Shown here one piece after another: positions 16,451 to 23,386 of a DNA stretch of 64,000 bases. Under the pieces are notes generated by a model, which was not told the origin of the DNA, made no database searches, and saw only the letters and a list, made by a program, of their open reading frames with translations. Every line of letters starts with the position of its first letter. Position 1 is the first letter of the stretch. This DNA is from Virgisporangium aurantiacum. Its GTDB lineage: Bacteria; Actinomycetota; Actinomycetes; Mycobacteriales; Micromonosporaceae. The stretch covers positions 1 to 64,000 of the forward strand of contig NZ_BOPG01000033.1 in the NCBI RefSeq assembly GCF_016863635.1. The letters run 5' to 3'. Position numbers and translations under genes: made by a program.

Positions 16451-19117
16451 ATGGCCAGCGGGTATGCGGTCGGCATCGATCTGGGCACGTCGAACACCGT
16501 GGCGATCGTCCGGTGGCCCGACGGTCGTACCCGTCCGGTGCTGTTCGACGGGCAACCGGTGCTGCCCAGCGCCGTCTTCCTCGACCAGGACGGCACCCTG
16601 CGCGTGGGTCGCGACGCCCAGCGGATGGCCCAGCTCGACCCGGCCCGGTACGAACCCAACCCCAAGCGGAGCATCGACGACGACGCGCTGTTCCTCGGTG
16701 ACCGGGAGCTGCCGATCGTCGACGTGCTCGCGGCGCCGCTGCGGGCGGTCGCCCGGGCCGTCACCGACACCGTTGGCCACCTGCCGCCGGCGGTGATCAC
16801 CTGCCCGGTGGCGTGGGGCAGCGCCCGCAAGGGCCGGCTTCAGCAGGCCGCTTCCCGTGCCGGCTGGCCGCCGGTGACCGTGGTGCCCGAGCCGATCGCG
16901 GCGGCCCGGTACTTCACCGAGACGCTGCGCCGGCCGATCCCGCCGGGCAGCACGCTGGCGATCTTCGACTTCGGCGGCGGCACCCTCGACGTCGCCCTGG
17001 TGCGCAACGACGGGGCCACCTTCACCGTCGTCGGCACCGGCGGCGCGGAGGACCTCGGCGGCCTCGACATCGACGCGGCCATCGTCGCCCACCTGGGGCA
17101 GTTGCTGGCCGTGCAGCACCCGCAGGTGTGGGCCCAGATCAGCCAGCCGACCGACGAACTGGCCCGGCGGAACCGGCGGATGTTCTGGGACGACGTCCGC
17201 GCCGCCAAGGAGATGCTGTCCCGCTCGAACAACGCGCCGATCCCGGTGCCCGGCGTGAGCGCGTCGCTGCACCTGACCCGCGACGAGCTGGAGCAGCTGG
17301 CCACGCCGCTGCTGCGCCGGGCCACCGGTGAACTGACCCGCGCCCTGCGCCAGGCCAACCTCACACCCGCTCAGCTCAGCGGGATCTTCCTGGTGGGCGG
17401 CACGAGCCGGGTCCCGTTGCTGAGCCGGATCCTGCACGCCGAGAACAACGTCGCACCGACGGTGCTGGAGCAGCCGGAACTTCCGGTGGCCGAGGGCGCC
17501 GTCGCGGGTGGGGTGGCCGCCGCGTCCACGCCGACGCAGGCACCGGTGTCGGCGTCCCCGGCCGTGCCGGTGTCGGGAACGCCGGTGTCCGGGCTGCCGG
17601 TGTCGGGAACGCCGATCTCGGGGTCACCCTCCTCGGGAATGCCGTCGTCGGGAATGCCGTCCTCGGGAATGCCGTCGGGAATGCCGACCCAGGTTCCGCC
17701 GCGACCGGTCCCGAGGCCGTACACCAACGTGGGTCCACCCCCGCCCCGTCCCATGCCCGCCGGGCCGATGTGGGTGACGACCGGGCCGCCGCCGCGCCCG
17801 CCGCGCCGCTACCGGGCCTGGCCGTGGCTGCTCACGATCGCGCTCGTCGTGGGCGGCCTGTGCTACGGCGGTTATCTGGTCTACCAGGCCCAGACGGTCG
17901 AGCCGTTCGCGAAGGAACACACGATCACCATCGCCGACCTGGCGCCGACCGGTCTGCACCAGATGGTCGTCACCGCCTCGACGGCGTACGCGATCGGCCA
18001 GCACACCGACGGCTCCGTCGAGGTGTCGACGGTCAACCTCGCCACGGAGGCGAAGCACTCGTACAGGTCGGCGCCGGCCGGTGGGTGGACCGTCGCCGTT
18101 CAGCTCGGCGACTGGGTGGCGGTGGTGTCCGTGCCCGCCGCGGACGGAAGCCGGCAGATGTTCGTGGCCAACCCCGTCACCGACGAGTCGGCGACGGCCA
18201 CGCTCGGCAACGGCGAACTGGTGACGCTGCAGGGCACGAAAGGCGGCGGGGGAACCGCCCTCGAATACGTCACCCACTCGGCGGCCGCCAACACCGCGCG
18301 GTACGGCACCGTCGACAGCAAGAGCAACGTGCCGGGCACACCGATCGGGCTGCCGGGCGGCTCCCGGCCGCTGTACAGCGAGAACGGAACGTTCTTCATC
18401 GACGGCGCCGGCAAGGTCTACCGGTTCTCGTCGGCGGGGTTGCAGGCGACGCAGGCGAAGGTGCCGCCGGGGCATCCGACCACGTTGATCGAGTACGACT
18501 ACGACCGCAGCGCCCTCCTCCTCGCCGAGAGCAAGCTGGGCTACCAGGTGCTCCGGTCGGGATCCCCGATCTACCAGGGTCCGACCGACCGCCAGCCGGT
18601 GTGGATGGGTTTCTGCGGTGCCGACGACGACGTCTGCGTGATCGACGAGAGCCCGAACTCGCCGGTCAGCCGCGAGTTCGTGCAGATCGAAACCGGCTCC
18701 GAGCAGCGCACCCCGGTGCCGTACGCGGCGGTGTCCTACCGGGTGCCCGGCCTGTCGTACGGCACGGACAACTTCATGATCGTCCCGGCATTGCAACAGG
18801 ACAAGTTCAGCTCGATCGTGGTCGAGCCGACGCGGGGGTTGAACCACATCTATGACAGCGAGGTGCTGCTGCTCGCCGACGACCTGAACGGCGGTGACAT
18901 CGACGCCCTGATGCTGCCCACCCATCCCTTCGGCGCGGCAGCCGACTGGGATGCGATCCCGCAGTCGTTGACGGTGACCGGCCTCGACCTCGACGGGGAC
19001 AACCGGAAGACACTGGGCCAGGTGACCATCCGCCGGGCCAGCTGCGACGTTGCCGCCAGCCGCCTGGCCTGCGCCACCGCGACCGATTTCCAGGTATGGA
19101 AGATCGGGCGGGGATAA
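16451..19117 (+). CDS. Hsp70-like ATPase fused to a membrane anchor and an extracytoplasmic beta-rich domain (copy B)
   Basis: This 888-aa protein is the inverted twin of 11970-14594. Residues 1-350 are nearly identical to copy A, including GIDLGTSNT at 8-16, DFGGGTLDVAL and VGGTSRVP. The linker has tandem short repeats of the type SGxPxSG (around 17560-17690). One membrane segment lies at about 456-478. The C-terminal 410 residues share order and scattered motifs with copy A (AYAIGQ, DGSVEV) but are much more diverged. The ATG at 16451 has a GGGGGG run about 7 nt upstream. Strong conservation inside and drift outside suggest a shared ATPase engine with different external ligands; this is inference. 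Confidence 0.85.
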   Translation: MASGYAVGIDLGTSNTVAIVRWPDGRTRPVLFDGQPVLPSAVFLDQDGTLRVGRDAQRMAQLDPARYEPNPKRSIDDDALFLGDRELPIVDVLAAPLRAVARAVTDTVGHLPPAVITCPVAWGSARKGRLQQAASRAGWPPVTVVPEPIAAARYFTETLRRPIPPGSTLAIFDFGGGTLDVALVRNDGATFTVVGTGGAEDLGGLDIDAAIVAHLGQLLAVQHPQVWAQISQPTDELARRNRRMFWDDVRAAKEMLSRSNNAPIPVPGVSASLHLTRDELEQLATPLLRRATGELTRALRQANLTPAQLSGIFLVGGTSRVPLLSRILHAENNVAPTVLEQPELPVAEGAVAGGVAAASTPTQAPVSASPAVPVSGTPVSGLPVSGTPISGSPSSGMPSSGMPSSGMPSGMPTQVPPRPVPRPYTNVGPPPPRPMPAGPMWVTTGPPPRPPRRYRAWPWLLTIALVVGGLCYGGYLVYQAQTVEPFAKEHTITIADLAPTGLHQMVVTASTAYAIGQHTDGSVEVSTVNLATEAKHSYRSAPAGGWTVAVQLGDWVAVVSVPAADGSRQMFVANPVTDESATATLGNGELVTLQGTKGGGGTALEYVTHSAAANTARYGTVDSKSNVPGTPIGLPGGSRPLYSENGTFFIDGAGKVYRFSSAGLQATQAKVPPGHPTTLIEYDYDRSALLLAESKLGYQVLRSGSPIYQGPTDRQPVWMGFCGADDDVCVIDESPNSPVSREFVQIETGSEQRTPVPYAAVSYRVPGLSYGTDNFMIVPALQQDKFSSIVVEPTRGLNHIYDSEVLLLADDLNGGDIDALMLPTHPFGAAADWDAIPQSLTVTGLDLDGDNRKTLGQVTIRRASCDVAASRLACATATDFQVWKIGRG

Positions 19118-19284
19118 GCCGTTGACCGCGGCTGTTAGCGTGACTCATAGTTGTTAACGGCCACCCGGCCGACGAGGCCTTACACGCAGCCCATAATAAT
19201 GGGCCAGATTGAGATTCTGGTTTATTCAGGCTTCGTCACTCGGGTGGCATTTCTTTTGTCATTACACGGGGATTCAACGTCGCC

Positions 19285-21153
19285 ATGAACCTGCCAGCCG
19301 AAGACCGCGGCGCCGCCGACCGCCTGCTCCACCTGGTGCTGAACTCCGGCGCCCACCTGTGGCACAACCGGCCGGGCATCGACAGCAACGGTCAATGGCT
19401 CCCGGCCACGCGCGGCCGCCGGCAACCCGGCGCTGCGTTGTCGGCGCTCGCTCCGCTCGCGCGGGCCCCGGGGCCCGAGGAGGCGACGTCTTCCCTCGTC
19501 GCTCCGGTCGCTGCGCTCCCTGCGCTCCTCAGTACAGACGCCGCCGGCCCCGGGGCCAAGCGGGTGGCACCTGGGCTGTTCGCGCCCGCGGCGGTGCACC
19601 TCTACGGCACACTGCTCGACATCTACCGTCTCGACCCCGAACTCGCCGCCCGGTTCGCCAGCTACGCCGCCACCGAGAGCGACTGGCGTGACCTGCAGGT
19701 GTGCCTGGCCGCGCTGATGCTGGTGCAGCACCGCACCGGCGCGCCGGTGCACGACGACGACGGTTCGGTCGCCTTTCACGACGACGACTATCGCGGGGTG
19801 GGCGTCGCGATGATGCTGCGCCTCGGCGACCGGTCGATGACGCCCAAGCAGGTGCTCCGGGTCGCCCACCTGCTGGAGACGCCCGAGATCGCCGCGCTCA
19901 ACCGGTCTGCCGGATTTGCCGACCCGGCGGGCCGCAAGCCGCCGCTCGGGCGGTGGCCCGCCGCCGCCCGGCGTTGGCTCGCGCACCGCGAGCGCAACGC
20001 CCCGCTGCTCGACGGCCTGGTCAAGGCCGGTTACAAGGAGACGATCAAGGCGCTGGCCCGCAAGTGCGGCTACAAGCCGGCCACCGACCGGTTCTTCAGC
20101 GTGCTCGGCTGGGCGCAGAAGCAGGCCGCCGGCGGGCACCGCACCGTGGGCGTCGGCGGCGACCTGGTGCTCCAGCGCCGCGAGCGGTTCGACGGGCTCG
20201 GCGAGGCCGAGATCTGCGAGCGCATCGTCGCGGAGAAGCTGTCGTTCAAGGAGACGGTCGGCCGGCTGCCGGCCGGCGTCGGCCTCACGCCGGCGATCAT
20301 GGTGACACTGCTGCCGTCGCTGAGCGACCGGGACGTCCGCATCCTGACGCCCACGCTGGAGAGCCTCGGCCTGCTCGCCGACGCCGAGATCCGTGCCCGC
20401 TGGGAGAAGGCCCTGCTCTCGGCCACCGACCAGCGGTCGTTGAACGTCGCCCGCAACGTGCGCGGTGCCGACGTGCGCGAGTCGCTGGAGGTCGCCGCCG
20501 AGGCCGCGGTCGCCAGCGCGGTCAGCGACGCCGTCGCCGACGAAGACGTGCACGTGTTCTTCCTGGTCGACAAGTCGGGCTCGATGGAGGGCGCGATCGC
20601 GAAGTCGAAGGAGACGCTGGTCCGCATCCTCGCCGGCTTCCCGCCGGAGCGGCTGCACATCGCGACGTTCGACACCATGGGCCGGGTGCTGCGGCCGAAG
20701 GTGACCAGCCGGGCCGGTGTCACGCACCTGCTGTCGTCGGTCAACGCCGGCGGCGGCACGCTGCACGGCGCCGCGCTGCGCGCGCTTCGCGTGGCCGAGG
20801 TCGAGATCCCGGCCGGCGCGGCGCTGATCGTGATCGTGGTCGGCGACGAGGCCGGCGAGAGCGGATCGGGATTCGCCGAGGCGTTCCGGAGCTACGGCTA
20901 CCGGCCGTCGGCGATCGCGTTGATCGTCAATGTCGACAGCAGTTGGCAGCGCGGCAGCACGGTGCGCGACGCGTCGCACGATCTCGGCGTGCCGTTCAGC
21001 GAGGTCGAGGTGGGCCAGTTCGACGATCCGTACCAGGTGACGCGGGTGCTCAAGACGCTGCTCGACGCGCCGGTGGCCGATCGGTCGCGCCCGGCTGCCT
21101 CGTACCCGTGGCTCGACAAGGTGTTGGCAACTCCCCTCCTCACGGCGACATGA
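19285..21153 (+). CDS. TROVE/Ro60-like helical protein with C-terminal von Willebrand A domain
   Basis: The 622-aa protein has an alpha-helical N-terminal part of about 400 residues and a vWA domain (about 422-600). The metal-ion-dependent adhesion site is D429-K-S431-G-S433. Helical modules such as LSFKETVGRLP and RARWEKALLS, followed by a vWA domain, match the architecture of Ro60/Rsr RNA-binding ring proteins. I see this as a topological similarity, not a proven TROVE domain. Residues about 50-92 look like a translated GC-rich repeat inserted in frame. It is the first gene of a five-gene unit whose other members are JAMM-like, ubiquitin-like and E1-like. The ATG at 19285 has only a weak GGGG upstream. 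Confidence 0.75.
   Translation: MNLPAEDRGAADRLLHLVLNSGAHLWHNRPGIDSNGQWLPATRGRRQPGAALSALAPLARAPGPEEATSSLVAPVAALPALLSTDAAGPGAKRVAPGLFAPAAVHLYGTLLDIYRLDPELAARFASYAATESDWRDLQVCLAALMLVQHRTGAPVHDDDGSVAFHDDDYRGVGVAMMLRLGDRSMTPKQVLRVAHLLETPEIAALNRSAGFADPAGRKPPLGRWPAAARRWLAHRERNAPLLDGLVKAGYKETIKALARKCGYKPATDRFFSVLGWAQKQAAGGHRTVGVGGDLVLQRRERFDGLGEAEICERIVAEKLSFKETVGRLPAGVGLTPAIMVTLLPSLSDRDVRILTPTLESLGLLADAEIRARWEKALLSATDQRSLNVARNVRGADVRESLEVAAEAAVASAVSDAVADEDVHVFFLVDKSGSMEGAIAKSKETLVRILAGFPPERLHIATFDTMGRVLRPKVTSRAGVTHLLSSVNAGGGTLHGAALRALRVAEVEIPAGAALIVIVVGDEAGESGSGFAEAFRSYGYRPSAIALIVNVDSSWQRGSTVRDASHDLGVPFSEVEVGQFDDPYQVTRVLKTLLDAPVADRSRPAASYPWLDKVLATPLLTAT
19441..19557. repeat. GC-rich repeat inserted in frame within the vWA protein gene
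   Basis: Two copies of the 12-bp palindrome GGCCCCGGGGCC (19464-19475 and 19546-19557) bracket a stretch of short GCTCGCTCCGC/GTCGCTCCGG-type words. The reverse complement contains GCGAGCGGAGCGAGC, the same word found in the hairpins at 21150-21256. The encoded residues (about 50-92) are Ala/Pro/Ser-rich and unlike the flanking helices. Confidence 0.6.
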
Positions 21154-21256
21154 CCGAGCGGAGCGAGGTCATCATTTGGCTCAGTGGAGCCGAGGAGGGC
21201 GCGGAGCGACCGCCTCGGCGGCATGGCCGCAGGTCGCGGAGCGAGCTGCGGCCATG
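21150..21256. repeat. Hairpin cluster with three GCGGAGCGA words
   Basis: The gap between the vWA gene and the next gene holds GCGGAGCGA at 21159-21167, 21201-21209 and 21236-21244. The first lies in the loop of a 6-bp dyad (21150-21155 ATGACC with 21167-21172 GGTCAT). The last lies between 10-bp arms CATGGCCGCA (21222-21231) and TGCGGCCATG (21247-21256). The right arm ends on the ATG of the downstream gene, so this fold could affect its translation. Confidence 0.6.
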
Positions 21257-22207
21257 ACGGATTACAGGCGATTCCTGAAGCACGAGGCCGAGACGATGGT
21301 GCTGCCGTACCTCGGCGGCCCCTACGTCGACACCCGCGACCGGCGGCTGCGGGCGTCCGGCGCCACCTCCACCGGGTACTGGCGGTTCGAGGTCAGCGGG
21401 CGCACCGCGACGGCGGTCGAACCCGCCGACCCGCCCGACCTGAGCGACCTGCCCGCGGTGCGCGGCTACTGGGTGGCCGGCTATCTGGTCGGTGAGCGGG
21501 CCGTCGCGTACCGCCTCGCGATGGGGCCGGACACCGATCCGATGCGGTTCGCGCCGGTGATCGCGCGGCGGTGGCCGGGCGGGGCGTTGCTGTACGACAC
21601 GGAGGACTTCGAGACCGGTGTCGAAGACCGGGTGCGGGCCGTGTTCGAGCAGGGTACCGAGCAGGGCGTGAACGGCTCGCTGACGGCGATCTCCGGCGTG
21701 CCGGCGCCGTTGCGGGCGGCGTTCGGGTACGCCGTCATGCTGCGGGTGGCCACCGCGCTGGGTGTGCCGATGCGGCCGGTGCAGTTGCGGTGGCACATCG
21801 GTGAACTCGTCGCGGTGGGCGACGTCGCGGCCCGCCGGATCCTCACGGCCGCGCAGGAGCGGCGCTACGCCGAGCCGAACCACGTCGAGGAGTGGCGGGC
21901 GCAGCGCACCGACGCGCGGCTGCGGCCCACCTCGTCGCGGGAGCGGGTGCTGGAGCGGGCCGAGGCCGCCCTGTACGGCGCCGGCGCGGTGCTGCGCGAC
22001 AGCCGGTGGCTCAGCGGCGACCTGCTCGAGGTGCGGTACGACTTCATGGACGACCGGTTCGTCTCGGTGGTCGACGGTGAGTCGCTGCGGGTGGTCGACG
22101 CCGGGATCTGCCTGGCCGGCGCCGACCGCCGGGTCACACTGGAGAGCCTGCCGGGCGTGATCGCCGAGGCGATCCGCACGTTCCAGTTGGAGATCACCGC
22201 GTGGTGA
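21254..22207 (+). CDS. Protein of unknown function in the ubiquitin-like operon
   Basis: I do not recognise this 317-aa family. It has no signal peptide or membrane segment. The N-terminal half is rich in Trp, Tyr and Pro with DLPAVRGYWVAGYLVG. The C-terminal half is helical, with QLRWHIGELVAVGD, a charged helix around RERVLERAEAALYG, and a final AGICLAGADRR with the only obvious cysteine. The ATG at 21254 is preferred over upstream starts that would translate the repeat. It is 7 nt before the JAMM-like gene. Its place in the operon where other systems carry an E2-like or adaptor protein makes that role worth testing, but the sequence shows no E2 signature. Confidence 0.75.
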   Translation: MTDYRRFLKHEAETMVLPYLGGPYVDTRDRRLRASGATSTGYWRFEVSGRTATAVEPADPPDLSDLPAVRGYWVAGYLVGERAVAYRLAMGPDTDPMRFAPVIARRWPGGALLYDTEDFETGVEDRVRAVFEQGTEQGVNGSLTAISGVPAPLRAAFGYAVMLRVATALGVPMRPVQLRWHIGELVAVGDVAARRILTAAQERRYAEPNHVEEWRAQRTDARLRPTSSRERVLERAEAALYGAGAVLRDSRWLSGDLLEVRYDFMDDRFVSVVDGESLRVVDAGICLAGADRRVTLESLPGVIAEAIRTFQLEITAW

Positions 22208-22214
22208 CTGCGTC

Positions 22215-22571
22215 TTGTTAGTCACCGAGGTGTGCTTTTTATTGGACGCCGAGGGCACGGTGCTGTGGCGCGACTCCTCCGGCGACCCGTCGGCGTTGCC
22301 CGACTCGCGGGAGCGGTGGTCCGCGATCTGGGCCTGTCGCGACGCGCTCGCCGAGGTGGCCCACTCGCATCCCCGCGGCCCGTTGGCGTTCTCCGCCACC
22401 GATCTGTCCACTATGGACGCCGTCGACGCAGCCCTCGGCCGCCCGCTCGGATACGCCGTGGTGACACCGGAAAACCTGCTGCGCCGACGGCCCGATGGCA
22501 CCACCCTGATCGAGGACGTCGAACCGGCGTGGGTTCTCGACCTGCGCCGGGCATCCGGACTGGGGGGATAG
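22215..22571 (+). CDS. JAMM/Mov34-like metallopeptidase (deubiquitinase-like), short form
   Basis: The 118-aa protein carries a clean JAMM signature, HSHPRGPLAFSATD at residues 50-63. It supplies the two histidines, the serine and the aspartate that bind zinc and water in JAB/Mov34 isopeptidases. The upstream glutamate is not in a typical setting; E5 in TEVCFLLD is the nearest candidate. The fold is near the minimum size. Bacterial relatives trim the C-terminus of ubiquitin-like proteins or remove them from targets. TTG at 22215 is proposed because the previous gene ends 7 nt before and the first strand starts here; GTG at 22230 is an alternative. Confidence 0.8.
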   Translation: MLVTEVCFLLDAEGTVLWRDSSGDPSALPDSRERWSAIWACRDALAEVAHSHPRGPLAFSATDLSTMDAVDAALGRPLGYAVVTPENLLRRRPDGTTLIEDVEPAWVLDLRRASGLGG

Positions 22572-22574
22572 GGC

Positions 22575-22823
22575 ATGGCGATTCTGAACGTGACGTACAG
22601 CGGCCGCTCGGCCGACGTCCCGTGGGACGTCGACGACAAGCTCAGCGACGCCGAGGTGAAGCGCGTCGCGGCCGAGGCGATGCGCGAGCGGGCGATGCGG
22701 CGCGCGCTGCATACCGACACCGCGCAGCCGGGCCTGTTCGCCAACTTCGTCGTCGACCGGATCCACGGTCCCGACGGGGTGCTGCGGCTCTACCTGCGGC
22801 CGAAGGTGCCGTTCGGGTGTTGA
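22575..22823 (+). CDS. Small ubiquitin-like (beta-grasp-like) protein ending in Gly-Cys
   Basis: The 82-aa protein has the pattern of a ubiquitin fold. It opens with a beta hairpin (AILNVTYSGRSADVPW), continues with a helix around DAEVKRVAAEAMRERAM, and ends with strands FVVDR and LRLYLRP. The end is PKVPFGC, with a single Gly followed by Cys. E1-activated proteins need a C-terminal Gly, so one residue would have to be removed, which the adjacent JAMM-like protein could do. This assignment rests on predicted topology and operon context, not on a recognised family. A G-rich site precedes the ATG. The next gene starts inside its 3' end. Confidence 0.65.
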   Translation: MAILNVTYSGRSADVPWDVDDKLSDAEVKRVAAEAMRERAMRRALHTDTAQPGLFANFVVDRIHGPDGVLRLYLRPKVPFGC

Positions 22824-23386
22824 TTCTCTTCTGCGGCGCGGGCGCGCTCGGCTCCACCGCCGTCACCCTGTGCCGCACGCTGCCGGCGAAACTGTCCATT
22901 GTGGACTTCGACCGGGTGGAGTCGAAGAACCTGCTGTCACAGGCGTTCACGCGCCAGGCGGTCGGCCGGAACAAGGCCGAGGCGCTGAAGTTGCAACTGC
23001 GCACGTTCTACGGTGTCGACGCGACGGCGTATCCGGTGCGACTCACGGCCGACAACGTCGCCACCGTGGCCGCCGGTGCCGACCTGCTCGTCGACTGCTT
23101 CGACAACGCCGCCTCGCGGCTGGTGGTGCGCACGTTCGCGGCCACGGCCGGAGTGCCGTCGGTGCACGCCGGGCTCGCCGCCGACGGCACGTTCGGGCTG
23201 GTGCGGTGGGGCGAGCGGTTCGAGCCCGACGACCCTGATGACGCGGCCGAGCCCGGGCGAACTGCCACCTGCGTCGACGGCGAGCACCTGCCGTTCATCG
23301 GGCTGGTCGCGGCGCGGCTCGCCACCGTTGTCGCGCGGTTCGTCCGGGCCGGGGAGCAGGAGGACTCGCTGGTCACCCTCGCTTGA
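22817..23386 (+). CDS. E1/ThiF-like adenylyltransferase, compact form
   Basis: The 189-aa protein has the Rossmann motif CGAGALGS at residues 6-13, then VDFDRVESKNLLSQ with D30/D32 for ATP and acidic contacts, and LVDCFDNAASR. These are features of ThiF/MoeB/E1 enzymes that adenylate the C-terminus of ubiquitin-like proteins. A candidate catalytic cysteine is C152 in TATCVDGEHLPFIG. The CxxC zinc pairs of MoeB are absent. GTG at 22817 overlaps the ubiquitin-like gene by 7 nt; TTG at 22820 is a second choice. The 3' end overlaps the converging gene by 14 nt. It is about 50 residues shorter than MoeB, so it may need a partner. Confidence 0.85.
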   Translation: MLILFCGAGALGSTAVTLCRTLPAKLSIVDFDRVESKNLLSQAFTRQAVGRNKAEALKLQLRTFYGVDATAYPVRLTADNVATVAAGADLLVDCFDNAASRLVVRTFAATAGVPSVHAGLAADGTFGLVRWGERFEPDDPDDAAEPGRTATCVDGEHLPFIGLVAARLATVVARFVRAGEQEDSLVTLA

